From assembly GCF_000798815.1 (NCBI RefSeq), contig NZ_JTLD01000056.1, positions 1-36,419 on the forward strand: a stretch of DNA of 36,419 nucleotides, given 5' to 3'. The DNA comes from Alistipes sp. ZOR0009 (GTDB lineage Bacteria > Bacteroidota > Bacteroidia > Bacteroidales > ZOR0009). The notes beneath the pieces are model-generated. The model was given only the letters and a program-made list of their open reading frames with translations, ran no database searches and had not been told where the DNA came from. Positions 16,701 to 25,864 of the stretch are shown piece by piece. The position numbers and the translations under genes are program-made. Numbering within the stretch: the first letter of the stretch is position 1; every line of letters begins with the position of its first letter.

Positions 16701-19589
16701 TTTAAGCACAGAACTACTTTTGCAGCCATTACCATCTTCTACCCAAAACTGATAATTTTCTGGGGTCAAATTGGTAATTCCGCCACTCCCGTACATAACA
16801 GAAACCGTACTGTTATCTGTTTTCGAGTAAAACTTGTATCCTCCAACTCCGCCACTAGCTTTCAGTACAACCGAAGCAGGTTTCATACACCTATACTCCA
16901 GATCTTCGCTTTGAACCTCAACACCTACACTAGCAGGATTGACAAGCTTATAGCTATGTGTATCCGAACACCCTAAGTCATCCGTCACCTTAACCGTAAT
17001 ATCTTTTTCGGACTTTTCGTAATTTGCAAGGCTATACAAAATAGGAGAGTTCGGAACAAGGTCTGTCATAGGTCCACCATTCAAACTATATTTATTCTGT
17101 ACTGTTCCTGAACTAACCTTTATAGGTATTATAGCTTCGCCATTATGGCAGGGTACGTTAATCTTTTCAATGCTCTTATCAAGCACTATAGGAGACTCCG
17201 CTCCAACGGTAACCTCTAGGATGTTCGACTCGAACCCGGTTTTCACATCCTCTAATTTGATATAATACTTGCCAACACTAAAGTTATCATCCGTTGGCTT
17301 GTAAACCGTAAAGTCCGGATTAGACGACTTTCTAACCTTCCACCAATATTGGCCAGAACCCTGATTTTTTGCTCCAAATGATGGAATAATTTTCCCGGAA
17401 CATTGTGCAACATCAACCTTATTTTGTAGTTCTATCTGGGGTCTACCATAAACTGTAATGCCTTCCACCGTATGCTGATTTTCCACTCCACCACAATTTT
17501 TTCGCGTAAATACAGCCCGATACACACCATAGGGCACTGCCGATACGATCTGAGATGTAAGCATATCCTTGCTATCCACCTTTATATTGCCAGCATTGTA
17601 CAATTCATAGCGGTACGCTTCGTAGTTCTTTAGTCCAAAGCTTATCTGTGTTTTTGCCTCATCGCTGGTATATGTAATATTAGGAGTGGAGACCTCTATA
17701 TCGATTGGATTAATAACGTTAAAAGGCTTTATCCATGTATCTTTGCAGCTCCCCGTACGATACTTAACGATTGCCTTATAGCTACCCTTAGGAAACGAAG
17801 ATTCAACCACATCATTTCCCTCAAATAGGCTAACAAGCCCATCAACCCTTTCTCCTGCATTGGTATGACTAACCGTAATCAGCCTACTTGCCCCAACACA
17901 GCCCAAACCAAACTGTGTTTCTGCACCTCCGTTTAAACTTATATCTATTGCGGGAAACGAAGATTCAACATTGAAAACAACATCTGTTGGGTTGTTCAAC
18001 TCACATCCCGAATCCCCATGCTTATATCTAGCAAAGGCAAGCTTATACCCACCAGACACCAGCCCTTGCACCTTAAAATTCCCGCTAGTATTGCTGAATG
18101 CAACGGCTTTGCCATCTGCTATAGATGTCAACGAAGGGGCATCCACCCACCAACCGTCAGTGAGTTCTAAGGAATAACCTCCATTAGGGCCATCATGGCA
18201 GATTTGCTTATCTACTTTTTGAGATGTCGACAGAGAAGGAACAAATACGACTTTAATACTCTTTGGAACTGAAACAACTCTCCCATCTTCCCCTAATCCT
18301 GTAAATATAAAGTCTATTCCCCCGTCTTTAGTTAAGGTACAATCCACCTCTTTCATTGTGTTCGAAGAGGTATTATCTGATGCGCTAAACGTTGCCGATG
18401 TGCACGATACGCTTACCCCCTTGTTCAGCTTAAGCTTTATAACTCGAGGGGTATTGGGGCAAAAGTAGTAGGTGTTATTTCCCGTTTCGTTAACAATCTC
18501 AAACATTTTATTTCCAAAAGAGGGAATGGTAAACTTTCCCTCCTTATAGCACATTTGACCAGGTTTTACTATATATCCAACCTCTCCATTTATAGCAATA
18601 CCATCGAGATCGTTTTTGTTAAAATAATCTACGTTTGATCTAGAAATTTGGATTATGGCCGTTGGATCGTTTAACTTAAAAAGGTGACCTTCAACTAAAC
18701 TTGGATCACAATTAATTTTAAATGAAACCTGATATTTACTTAAATTACCAGAAGCACTAAAGCAGGGCATTATCTTCTCTACACCTACCGCTGTTTGCTC
18801 TTGGATTTCTACCTTTCGAAGTTTTTCTTTGGATACCTCTGAATACAAACCGTTAATACTAGGATGAGAAGAATAAACTGTAAATCCTATGTACATTTTA
18901 TTATTAATATTCTGCTTAAGAATATTGGCAGGAATGTCACAAAAGTAGTTCTGAGTTTTTTCCTCTAGTATTTTCTTTTTGGTGCTATTAGTGTCTGAAT
19001 AGTACCACCACGTATAGGTAAAGCTAGGATCTCGATACCCCGTTTCAACCCGCATGGGACTAACTCCATCGAAGCAATATGGATCATATGAACCGTTAAT
19101 TACAGTAGGAGCGGAAGGTTGCAATACTTCCGTTTCAGAACAATTAATATTAACAAAAGCAGAACTATTAACCAAAGGGCTCCCTGTATATTCCTCTTTT
19201 TCAAAAGAGAATTCATTCTTAAATGGATTTATAATTCCATTTATTATTTTAACTCCAATAGGGATAAAATCAATATAATTATAATCAACAACTATCGAAA
19301 AATCACCTGTAAACGTACTTGGAATATGATTCAGTTTTACAACATCATCGTAATTCATATATTTATTAAATTCTAAACCATTATAAAAATCATCACTGCA
19401 TAATACATCTTCTTTTTCAAATTTAAAAGAACCATTCGCACCTACTCGGCAGTAGTACTTATCTTGTATATCATGCGATAACCAAACGATCCCTTTTAAC
19501 CGAAACTGAATAACAGGATCTTGTCCATTTGCTAAATGGAAAGCACAACTCCCTATAAAAAGTAAAACTACTTTAAACGCCAATCTCAT
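10704..19589 (-). CDS. Giant SprB-repeat surface protein with T9SS type A sorting domain
   Basis: 2961 residues. A signal peptide ends at LANG (about residue 22). Most of the chain is tandem repeats of about 70-90 residues, many starting with a Cys-containing signature such as PTCFGGNDGRITI, PTCFNSNSGRITV, VSCFGKNDGSISI or CPGESSGLVTF and containing GGVAPYKF/GGxxPYSF. This is the SprB/PKD-like repeat pattern of Bacteroidota adhesins. The C-terminus from about residue 2878 (NFLVYPNPSDG, Tyr2884) is a T9SS type A sorting domain, which directs export through the type IX system and cell-surface attachment. It lies 25 bp after the fibronectin-III gene and overlaps the barrel gene by 4 bp. The likely role is a long fibre-like adhesin or stalk that contacts target cells or displays the toxin; the display role is inference. 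Confidence 0.92.
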   Translation of the reverse strand: MRLAFKVVLLFIGSCAFHLANGQDPVIQFRLKGIVWLSHDIQDKYYCRVGANGSFKFEKEDVLCSDDFYNGLEFNKYMNYDDVVKLNHIPSTFTGDFSIVVDYNYIDFIPIGVKIINGIINPFKNEFSFEKEEYTGSPLVNSSAFVNINCSETEVLQPSAPTVINGSYDPYCFDGVSPMRVETGYRDPSFTYTWWYYSDTNSTKKKILEEKTQNYFCDIPANILKQNINNKMYIGFTVYSSHPSINGLYSEVSKEKLRKVEIQEQTAVGVEKIMPCFSASGNLSKYQVSFKINCDPSLVEGHLFKLNDPTAIIQISRSNVDYFNKNDLDGIAINGEVGYIVKPGQMCYKEGKFTIPSFGNKMFEIVNETGNNTYYFCPNTPRVIKLKLNKGVSVSCTSATFSASDNTSSNTMKEVDCTLTKDGGIDFIFTGLGEDGRVVSVPKSIKVVFVPSLSTSQKVDKQICHDGPNGGYSLELTDGWWVDAPSLTSIADGKAVAFSNTSGNFKVQGLVSGGYKLAFARYKHGDSGCELNNPTDVVFNVESSFPAIDISLNGGAETQFGLGCVGASRLITVSHTNAGERVDGLVSLFEGNDVVESSFPKGSYKAIVKYRTGSCKDTWIKPFNVINPIDIEVSTPNITYTSDEAKTQISFGLKNYEAYRYELYNAGNIKVDSKDMLTSQIVSAVPYGVYRAVFTRKNCGGVENQHTVEGITVYGRPQIELQNKVDVAQCSGKIIPSFGAKNQGSGQYWWKVRKSSNPDFTVYKPTDDNFSVGKYYIKLEDVKTGFESNILEVTVGAESPIVLDKSIEKINVPCHNGEAIIPIKVSSGTVQNKYSLNGGPMTDLVPNSPILYSLANYEKSEKDITVKVTDDLGCSDTHSYKLVNPASVGVEVQSEDLEYRCMKPASVVLKASGGVGGYKFYSKTDNSTVSVMYGSGGITNLTPENYQFWVEDGNGCKSSSVLKTVVSENINIKLDVQKTNGRVTNSLSPNGVIGVVVEKGVKPYTFSLNGEVKGVSNSESFLFQNLKPGNYKISVTGNDKCGVTLDYSVKEPFENLKVGTAPHGASCFSAKNGSVDVSLAGRESNMELASIEMTHLTKKYTTRCDVSDGKNSYSIEGLEAGQYSLVVKNKQGEAKEPTIVEILEPTEVNLSINPVNPVYETMENGVLKVNEQPVTFKINPGENKISKVLYRHEGELGWKDAFFDVDKGIYKFYATKGGTFHIRIEKCESSQPYEQSLGVAYVPLMSYEVEIIHPRGGAKGTLKIINKAKVEGASYRYLLTLIKKGDESNPKELEMDPSKLYEVFDNVESGSYRLLASSIVNGKTLGVGAEKSSIVVNPSLSAAIKDIGKNEFLSIYLKCSGDALTGKELIDNLQVEGGVRPYSFYTTSNAEVGNYALLEDATSLKASSYWVKVVDKEGTELKLGQYIRLSEPVIPLALEIPEGTQQRMLCSGKPLAVQVLVKGGWGGYQNLIIDNLPIAGYTGGSQYIIKDVRKGSHTISIEDIKGCKVPLSYEVDEPKEVSLLLDEDTSVLDMKCTEEPKGKVTLKIEGGTSDNGKYYISYKSKNGEVSCNNMTTIENLAIGNYIFTASDKNSCLSKPLEVSVTTSSFRMPETFKVVSSNADCFGTMTGKVVLDGKVEGLQYSLTGSNSTAYTLSGNEFGGLKSDVYTLTILNGKCSIKHPNIIIGEPLALTLDTLTTPECKLNGNGVLKVTAEGGVAPYKANFMEITIKDFSRVAEFAKLGAVASSKLVVTDANGCRKEQDVKVYRLKEVALEPVVDAACRENTGGAITASFTPNTRSVSWHLAKKEDGSWFEFNDIGFGNSFSKGGLKPNTYKLRLIDESTQCLLGEKDNIEVNPSVKIDKITVKPVKCKGEKSAIEVSFVNTGNKNQIEYYIKRLEEPDDSYRRFDLHKDLLPADRYTLQARTHYCADSKDFEVVEPKLALRIHAAPTVIKDLDKHYHIRCHGEATGIVTLTTEGGWGGYQYRIKGAEKWGSTPVFDKLSAGSYIFEVADEKQCVMVSPEITLNQAADEPRILLDRKEQKQNSEVTENLLVVKGVGGYAPYSFVLNNVENTPRKPISANTPVEYRFSKTGDFRATMTDMLGCEANSTYTFEGVGSGIRFEKNAVNPTCFGGNDGRITIVNPQGEYTYRLKRNGQVIPFKNMVFEGLSKGLYDMEVTSGEFSYYTSVEISDPLPIAIKGSVDPTCFNSNSGRITVKPTNLTGDNLYTVNLYRNGERVEKKNMVNEPVMFEKYGAGNYKVVVENTKQYCASSDMAQSDNLEIKTLAPLNYVLDVQHPCVNNRAEVKGQFAVGERSFHLDLENKSLQDGGWNNTTRVEVGGNVSNVAIPVDPGLYRFRMEDTKYGCTDYTNEVKILTMPKITKAIVKDEVCFGTKGSLEAAAEGGSGQLSLYVGVKDYFSLFKDKVELSPDAYKLKLVDDETGCSLMYSGDLIVDGAKEPLRLEFHPSVYAGGFNIACSGSKTGNLQVKTLGGGANVTFEYNGISTSLRDNQFDALGAGAYKFKVTDSFGCVVTDQVELKEPTPLKLGILASNLDLGCTNASDGFVELQVDGGVAPFKFANTNDTYGEGGVFKGLGTGDYLLKVKDANGCLASTSATVTSKYIPIDVTLNARDVSCFGKNDGSISIVNKTGVAYTYKWNESGSSSSEMPGLLPGVYGVVVSTPKGCSKDFFTTIKEPSKLLFSINWKDACPGESSGLVTFDAQGGIMPYSFYLNERPFENISLAQAAPTGDYLAKVVDANGCQASSSVSIKQKAGTISTNFLVVTSSKVADKLVLVDLCNPKPDKIEWDLSNGGIPINQVGEENGMPLVTFKDEGAYQIVMKAHYGDCLYTVAKTIEVKNGVLNDGSQKIVLGATGIKNFLVYPNPSDGYSKYRLELYEPKGATIFIYNILGVLVRQIRVKGADYYEGDLVFEKRGDSMYIVKVVPDGLNEYREVKVVVR

Positions 19590-19614
19590 AAAAACTAATC
19601 CTTTAAAAGAATAC

Positions 19615-21609
19615 TTACAACGTCAATTTTTTCACCACTCTGCCACAAACAGCCATAACAGAATTACCCTTTTCCAAGTGATAACGTGCCAGAGGTATCT
19701 CCAAAGCCTCTCCTGCAACAGAAACTTCTTCTAAGAGTTCCATCCCTCCACCGTACGAACCATAAATTTTTATCTTCTCTGAGGCTGACTTCGAGCCTTT
19801 AGCAACCACTAACACCCCTTTTTTTCGGTTTAACTCAAGTGATAGATCAAACCCAACACTCCCTTTTCTATCAACCCTTTTGGTACTTTGCTTTGTAACA
19901 TTTCCTTGCAAATCTTCAACCAGGAGCTCATATCGAAAAGGCATCTTAACATCAAGGAGTCTATCCATCCAGCTGTAACGTGAAGCACCTTCTGAGAATA
20001 TAGACAACTCCACAACCGAAGAATCATCATATACCCGCAACAACCTATAATGCTTTATATCTATGCTATAGGAAGCATTCCACCGAACAGACAAGCTATC
20101 GCCTTGATCTAAAACTTCGAAGAAACTGCATGGGATTGGAGGTATTGTATCAGGCCGCTCCAAAACCAAAGCTTCCGATATATCCGAATGGTTAAAGCGA
20201 AAATCAACCGCTTGAACCCTGTAAACAACTTTGGAAGTAAGTGAATTTGAGATGGTATCTTGATAGAGCGAATCCGCAACAGTACCCACCAACAGCGGCT
20301 TGTCCATAATGCTATTCGATCTATATACCTTGTAGGCTTTCAAATCCGCCTCTCTATTCCTAGCCCAAGCCAGCGAAACAATTCCCTTTCTAGATACCTT
20401 CCCTATTAGTTTACTCGGAATCGCAGGGGGAATAGTATCAATATTATCCACAAACAGCGTATTCGATTCAACATACTCGCCACTCGTTGCAAAAGATACC
20501 ACCCTATAGTAGGACGAAGATGAAAACTTTTCATCGACGTAAGACTCCTGATTTAAAGGAATAAGCCCGCTAATGGGCGTAAATTTACTTTTCAAACTTT
20601 CCGATTTCATTACCATAACACCATCGCCCAACGCCTCTTTTCCTTCCATTTTCCAGGTTAAAGGGAGTTTCCCTGACACAGGGACTCCTGCAGATAACCG
20701 AATTGACGGATTTACATCCGATGCAACAGAAATGGAGAATGTATTTGATGGCGCCTCTGTAGTACCAAACCATGTACACCCTCTTACCCTATAGTAGTAC
20801 CTCTTATTGGGAAGGACAGTAGTATCAGAAAATGTTACTATACTAAGGTCTTTGCCATTCAGTTCCATTGGAACAAAAGGCTTATCGTTAAGCGATTTAA
20901 ATAACAATGAATCAACCGATCGCTCTACCAAATAACCACTGTAAAAACTAGGTAAAGGCTTCCAAGAGAGAGATATTTTTGCTTTTTGCGTATTCCCTTC
21001 TAGTTGTATGCTAGGGAAGACACTCTTTTGTCTAATATTTATAAAAGAAACAGCTGGCTTAACCAAGGATGTATCTACTCCGCTAATTGAAACCCGATAG
21101 GCGAAAAGAGAATCGGTCCCAGCATTCACATCTGCATACATAAGTCCCAGAAACTTTGCTACCGAAGATGAAAGATCTGCCATTAGCATGGCTATCCCAA
21201 AGCGATTTTCCTGCTCGTTAATTTGGTCTGCTAGCGAGGAATATGGTTTCGAATCAGGGTATAGTACGCCCAATAGCGATTCCATCGTAGTGTCCTTCCT
21301 CGCTAAGTGATCAAGCGAATCCTTTCCAATAGTTTTTACCAACGCTAACCGCTCTGGAATCGGTTCCACACCCTTTCTGAATACGATTCGCTCTACTGTG
21401 CAACCATTTTTCATTGCCAACTTCCACGTCCCGAAATCAGAGGGAGCCCATCTTAGAAAGATCTTTCCCTGGTGGTAGTGCGTTTTAAGAAAAATCGTTC
21501 CTTCAGGTTTATCTGCTAATGCGATGTTCACTAAAAGAATGAAGAGCACTCCTAAGCATCGCTTCATCCAATTCCCCCATCTTTTCATATTATGCGTATC
21601 ATTATTCAT
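19615..21609 (-). CDS. Secreted fibronectin type III protein
   Basis: 664 residues from the first ATG. The export signal (MKRCLGVLFILLVNIALA) starts at residue 15, so internal ATGs at 21588 or 21567 are possible true starts. Four fibronectin-III-like modules lie at about residues 200-295 (GYLVERSVDS), 296-388, 391-485 (LAWARNREADLKAYKVYRS) and 487-580 (YRLLRVYDDSS). Each has the W, L and Y-x-Y-R-V pattern of this fold. The last 80 residues form a beta-rich tail that does not look like a T9SS sorting domain, so it may be periplasmic or surface-held through partners. It sits 11 bp after the 1394-aa gene and 25 bp before the SprB-repeat gene. A structural or binding role in the toxin-linked surface complex is inferred. 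Confidence 0.87.
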   Translation of the reverse strand: MNNDTHNMKRWGNWMKRCLGVLFILLVNIALADKPEGTIFLKTHYHQGKIFLRWAPSDFGTWKLAMKNGCTVERIVFRKGVEPIPERLALVKTIGKDSLDHLARKDTTMESLLGVLYPDSKPYSSLADQINEQENRFGIAMLMADLSSSVAKFLGLMYADVNAGTDSLFAYRVSISGVDTSLVKPAVSFINIRQKSVFPSIQLEGNTQKAKISLSWKPLPSFYSGYLVERSVDSLLFKSLNDKPFVPMELNGKDLSIVTFSDTTVLPNKRYYYRVRGCTWFGTTEAPSNTFSISVASDVNPSIRLSAGVPVSGKLPLTWKMEGKEALGDGVMVMKSESLKSKFTPISGLIPLNQESYVDEKFSSSSYYRVVSFATSGEYVESNTLFVDNIDTIPPAIPSKLIGKVSRKGIVSLAWARNREADLKAYKVYRSNSIMDKPLLVGTVADSLYQDTISNSLTSKVVYRVQAVDFRFNHSDISEALVLERPDTIPPIPCSFFEVLDQGDSLSVRWNASYSIDIKHYRLLRVYDDSSVVELSIFSEGASRYSWMDRLLDVKMPFRYELLVEDLQGNVTKQSTKRVDRKGSVGFDLSLELNRKKGVLVVAKGSKSASEKIKIYGSYGGGMELLEEVSVAGEALEIPLARYHLEKGNSVMAVCGRVVKKLTL

Positions 21610-21620
21610 TATACCAATTC

Positions 21621-24600
21621 TTAGTAGGTTAGGTTTACCTGGTTAGACGTCGTCACCTCTCCTCCTGGTCGCACGTAAGTAATGCGTACCGGATATGCTC
21701 CTCGATCTGTAAATGGAAGTGTTGAGAATACAAGTTTTTCCAATGAAGGACAGATTGGCTTTTTATTAAAAAATGCGGCCGCGGCATAATCCTGTAAGGC
21801 GGAGAAATCACGATAAACCTCAAGGCCAAAGTTGTAATTAATTCTCATCTTATAGCGCCCTCCCTGCGGCCTAGATATCATATTCCAATCCATCATATTG
21901 GCAGATGTTATACTACATGAATTCACAGGAGGCACCACTCCGTCTTGTCGTTCTACGGCCTTACATGTCGAATAGACAAATGGCTTAATTTTCCCACTAT
22001 ACCAAGGATTGGACCCGTCTGCAACAGCCTGAACTCTAACAGCCCCTCCTTCTTCAAGTTCCGTATTATCAAAACCCTCATCTAGATTTTCGTCTAAGTA
22101 AAAGCGAGTATAAGGCGTATTTTCAAGTATTCTAAAGAACTTGTTTACATCTATCTGACTTAACTTCTCACCTAAAGCCCTGTATTTACTTGTTCTAAAA
22201 TTAATGGCATAAAGTAGTTTTTCCTCGTCAACAGTTAGTTCACCTTTTGCCTCCTTAGAAGCTGTTGATATAGAAAGCGTATCGGCCTTATATGCTTCAG
22301 TAGTAGTGCTAGTAACATTCCGATCCAATCCTCTTACTTGGGAAGGAAACTTTACCAGCTGCAGCTCATATACCTTAGCAAGCTCAAGTTGTGCTGGGAT
22401 TGTAAATCCGACCTCATTTGTTGAAGGATTAAACTCAAAAGGAACATTTATAGCCCCCTTATCCGAATTAAACTTGGCTATCAGGTTCCACTCTACTCCT
22501 TTTTCCTTTTTATTAAAAAGATACTCCATTCCTCTCCTCTTCATTTTAACATAGCCTTTCCCATACTCATCCCTATAGAAGTTGCACTGCTGCTCTTGAG
22601 GATAGGTGTATTCAACGTTGCTTGGAACAATATAATCTGGTGCTTTCCCTGTCTCGAAAGTAAATGATTTCTCTTCTACATCCAGTTTCCCTTCATGAGA
22701 GCAATCTTTCCAATCCCCTTGTGGCTCTTTCTCCTGCCATCTCACCTTTACATTCATGGTCACCTTACTTTGAGGAGGCAAAATTTCATCTGTATTCAGA
22801 ACTAGAACATCTCCACTACCATTCCATACCGGACTACCAGCAACTTCACGGCCATTAGCCGTAACCTTAAACCCGTCCAGCAACACGCGGTAGCTCTTGC
22901 CTTTCGAATTAGGAGTATCCAAGGAAAATGTTTTATTCAAAGCCATATTAAATGCAACTTGAGGGGAAGCAAATACATCCACTTCCTTTGCACCTCCCTT
23001 GGGTGTTACATCCCCAATAACTTGGATATCAGCTAAAGCATTAGCACTTTCCTCCGGAATACACCGCTCACCAACCTCAAAATGATAGCGAATATTTCCT
23101 CTGACTAACCCACCCAATATTCTAAATCGTCCGCCTATGGTTCCATTTATCCAAGTTGGATTGGGTAACTCTGCTTGAAGTAAAGCGGCAGCACCAACGT
23201 CAAGAATATCGAACGATCGGCTTCTAAACTTTATGCCAACATTTCCCTGCATATATACATATACCTGTCCCAATGCATACCATCCGTTAATCCCCATAGA
23301 GCCTGAACGACCTTTACAGGTCGATTTCACATCACGCAACATAACGTCTAAACCACCACCTAATTTCAACTTAGCATAAAAAGGGCCGCATTTTCCCCCT
23401 GCCGACATGCTTAAACAGGACCCAAACCCAAAACATTTTCCACCTTTAAGGCTTGTCATATCCGGAGGAGTCACCTTGCCCAATAACTCCCTGCACTCAT
23501 CTGGCAGAGAAAAAGATTCATTAACATCTCCTGCTATAAAATAAGATTTAGCCTGTAGCAAACCAAACGCTTCCAGCTGAATCGGTTTTGCTGGAGTTCC
23601 TATTTTAACATACCAAGACCCCGGCGCAAAGTATAACTCCGCATTTCCAACCAAATCATCGGCACCTGTCCCTCTTATTATGTTTAATACATTTACATAA
23701 GCTGCCGCAGAAGAATAAAATTCATTTTTCTTAAAGTTGTAGCTCATTTGCATCTGCGCCTTTAACTTTGCGGAACTTGTACCCGTGTTTATAAATTTGA
23801 CCTCCCCATCAAAGCCAAGGGCTAAAATTCCTCCTGAACTCGAAAACTCAACCTTGAGCATGGTATTTGCATCTACTGCTTTTGCAAGAGTCATTCCAAC
23901 CCCTGATTTTAAGCCCAAGGCAACATCCTTCTCTGGAATATAATCGTCAATATTAATTTTCCCATAGCTAACGCTTTTCTCCTTCATGTGGTAATATACC
24001 CCACCCTTAAAACTTGTAATAAAAAGAGGAGTCGTACCTAAAGGGATATTTAATCCTACGTCGGCACCGGCATACCAATAGTGATAGGAATCCTTTTTCC
24101 CAAATCGAATCCCCATGTCCACTCCTTTAATTATACCAGCTATAGAGCAAGACACTTGTCCTCCAAAACCATCTCCATAAACTGGATCATCCTCCTTAAC
24201 CTGTATTTTCCCTTCAAAAGACAATGTATTCGCAACAGATGCGCTCAACGCAATTTCCTTAAGATCGAATCGCTTAATCCCCCAACCTAGCGCGGAATTA
24301 TTTTTCCCTGCAGTCATCGATATTTGGCTTGTTCCTGATATCGAAAATCCTTTAGAGCTTCCGGTAGACTCACTTTGATGTAAAGCGACCGTCGAGTTAA
24401 TATCCAATACCAGATCACCACCTGATTTTTTTGTGTCAAGATTATTAATCAATAAGGAAAAACCTGCTAGGGAGGCTATATTTGATTGATCATTCAAAGA
24501 AAGGCGAGAGACTCCAATATAAGGGCTAACGGTGGTAAGCATCAACTCCTCAAATTTAACATCCATTTTTAATGGCTTCCTGTCAATAGACATTTCTCCG

Positions 24601-25805
24601 CTAAGAATTGCTTTAGGAATCAACTTCCCGTTAAAAGAAGATACCTCTATTGACGAACTCTTATTGAGTTTAATTTTTGCACTAAGACAAGGGAATGAAT
24701 ACTCCTTATCGGTTGTAATTCCAAGCGCAAAATTGTAATTACGATTATGATTTTCATCATAAGATACATTAGCATTATAATCCATTGGCTCATCATTCAA
24801 ATAAGGAACCTTAATAATACCATTGAATCCTGCTCCTATCAGCTTATTTTTCACGAGTTCCAAATTGAAACCCGAAATAGAAAAAGGCCAACCCATTTGA
24901 TCCTTAGATTCGGAACCACCTATTACATTGCGAGTTTCCAACTTCATCGAAACTCCATCTTCATCTAAGATTAAGTTTCGAAGTGATAGCTTCATATTAC
25001 TTGATGACGGAGAGAGTTCTTTCGGAAACGTTATATCGATATCGCTTAACGCAATTCCTCTCCACAATTCGGGACTCAAGCCTTCGGGAAAATAGTTTAA
25101 AGGAAACTCTACGCTAGAGGGGTTTGCTCTGTCGCTAAAGTCTAATGTGGCATGCTTCACATTAAAAACAAAACCTTTTATAGGTAATATCTGAAAAGGA
25201 TCTAAAGAAACGTCAACTAGAATATTATTGGCATCTGAGATATCTACTGCAAATTTTGTAGATAAAACGCCAACCCCATCAGCCTTTACTGCAAAATCGC
25301 TAGAAAACTCAATAATCCCTTCAAGGTGGATTTTTTCTATTCCTTTACATGAAAATTGAGCATAAGTTCCTCCTTTTGATAAAAATTTCAACTTATATTT
25401 TCCATTATCAAGAACTGTGCAGTCCTTCATGAGCATCAACTTTACACCATCCGAGACTTCAAGCCCATGAGAATGAAATCCAACTCCTTTTGCTCCAAAT
25501 GCTAAAGGGATCTTTGAACCTGGAAAGAAAAATTGAAAAAAGACATCAACCGTAGACCTGTTCGATGAAAATTCGGCATTGGTGACAGCAGCAACGTATG
25601 GTTTATCTCCAATTTTTCTAACAATACCGATAGGTAGTTTCATCTCCTTCGAGGGATCAAAAGTGTTTACCATATTACCGGTGCCACTTAAGGATTCAAA
25701 TAAATGCATCACCTCATTTGCATCTGCGATATCTTGTGCATACGTGAGGTTCGAAAATACCAATAGCAATAAAACTAGAGATAGTAGTTTTATAATCTTC
25801 ATCAT
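21621..25805 (-). CDS. Large secreted protein of unknown function, core of the toxin locus
   Basis: 1394 residues with a signal peptide ending at TYAQ (about residue 24). The protein is beta-rich and very glycine-rich, with amphipathic strands in the first 700 residues. Recognisable blocks are GIRFGKKDSYHYWYAGADVG (YWY at 576-578) followed by GGVYYHM, a Cys/Gly-rich stretch (about 775-830), INGWYALGQVYVYMQGNVGI (Trp842) and ALLQAELPNPTW, then a more ordinary beta-sandwich C-terminal third. From memory these blocks recur in large uncharacterised secreted proteins of Bacteroidota that sit beside TANFOR-type toxins, but no function is known to me. It is the second gene of the operon, 59 bp after the HEAT-like gene and 11 bp before the fibronectin gene. 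A transport, scaffold or chaperone role is possible. No catalytic motif is visible. Confidence 0.88.
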   Translation of the reverse strand: MMKIIKLLSLVLLLLVFSNLTYAQDIADANEVMHLFESLSGTGNMVNTFDPSKEMKLPIGIVRKIGDKPYVAAVTNAEFSSNRSTVDVFFQFFFPGSKIPLAFGAKGVGFHSHGLEVSDGVKLMLMKDCTVLDNGKYKLKFLSKGGTYAQFSCKGIEKIHLEGIIEFSSDFAVKADGVGVLSTKFAVDISDANNILVDVSLDPFQILPIKGFVFNVKHATLDFSDRANPSSVEFPLNYFPEGLSPELWRGIALSDIDITFPKELSPSSSNMKLSLRNLILDEDGVSMKLETRNVIGGSESKDQMGWPFSISGFNLELVKNKLIGAGFNGIIKVPYLNDEPMDYNANVSYDENHNRNYNFALGITTDKEYSFPCLSAKIKLNKSSSIEVSSFNGKLIPKAILSGEMSIDRKPLKMDVKFEELMLTTVSPYIGVSRLSLNDQSNIASLAGFSLLINNLDTKKSGGDLVLDINSTVALHQSESTGSSKGFSISGTSQISMTAGKNNSALGWGIKRFDLKEIALSASVANTLSFEGKIQVKEDDPVYGDGFGGQVSCSIAGIIKGVDMGIRFGKKDSYHYWYAGADVGLNIPLGTTPLFITSFKGGVYYHMKEKSVSYGKINIDDYIPEKDVALGLKSGVGMTLAKAVDANTMLKVEFSSSGGILALGFDGEVKFINTGTSSAKLKAQMQMSYNFKKNEFYSSAAAYVNVLNIIRGTGADDLVGNAELYFAPGSWYVKIGTPAKPIQLEAFGLLQAKSYFIAGDVNESFSLPDECRELLGKVTPPDMTSLKGGKCFGFGSCLSMSAGGKCGPFYAKLKLGGGLDVMLRDVKSTCKGRSGSMGINGWYALGQVYVYMQGNVGIKFRSRSFDILDVGAAALLQAELPNPTWINGTIGGRFRILGGLVRGNIRYHFEVGERCIPEESANALADIQVIGDVTPKGGAKEVDVFASPQVAFNMALNKTFSLDTPNSKGKSYRVLLDGFKVTANGREVAGSPVWNGSGDVLVLNTDEILPPQSKVTMNVKVRWQEKEPQGDWKDCSHEGKLDVEEKSFTFETGKAPDYIVPSNVEYTYPQEQQCNFYRDEYGKGYVKMKRRGMEYLFNKKEKGVEWNLIAKFNSDKGAINVPFEFNPSTNEVGFTIPAQLELAKVYELQLVKFPSQVRGLDRNVTSTTTEAYKADTLSISTASKEAKGELTVDEEKLLYAINFRTSKYRALGEKLSQIDVNKFFRILENTPYTRFYLDENLDEGFDNTELEEGGAVRVQAVADGSNPWYSGKIKPFVYSTCKAVERQDGVVPPVNSCSITSANMMDWNMISRPQGGRYKMRINYNFGLEVYRDFSALQDYAAAAFFNKKPICPSLEKLVFSTLPFTDRGAYPVRITYVRPGGEVTTSNQVNLTY

Positions 25806-25864
25806 TATAACCTAGAGGTTTGAATTTATCAAATGCGATGACGCAGAAGCGCGAAATAAAAGAC

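Noticed and set aside
19615-19850. T9SS sorting domain at the end of the fibronectin-III protein
   Set aside because: The tail is beta-rich but lacks the YPNP-type start and other landmarks seen in the SprB-repeat protein.
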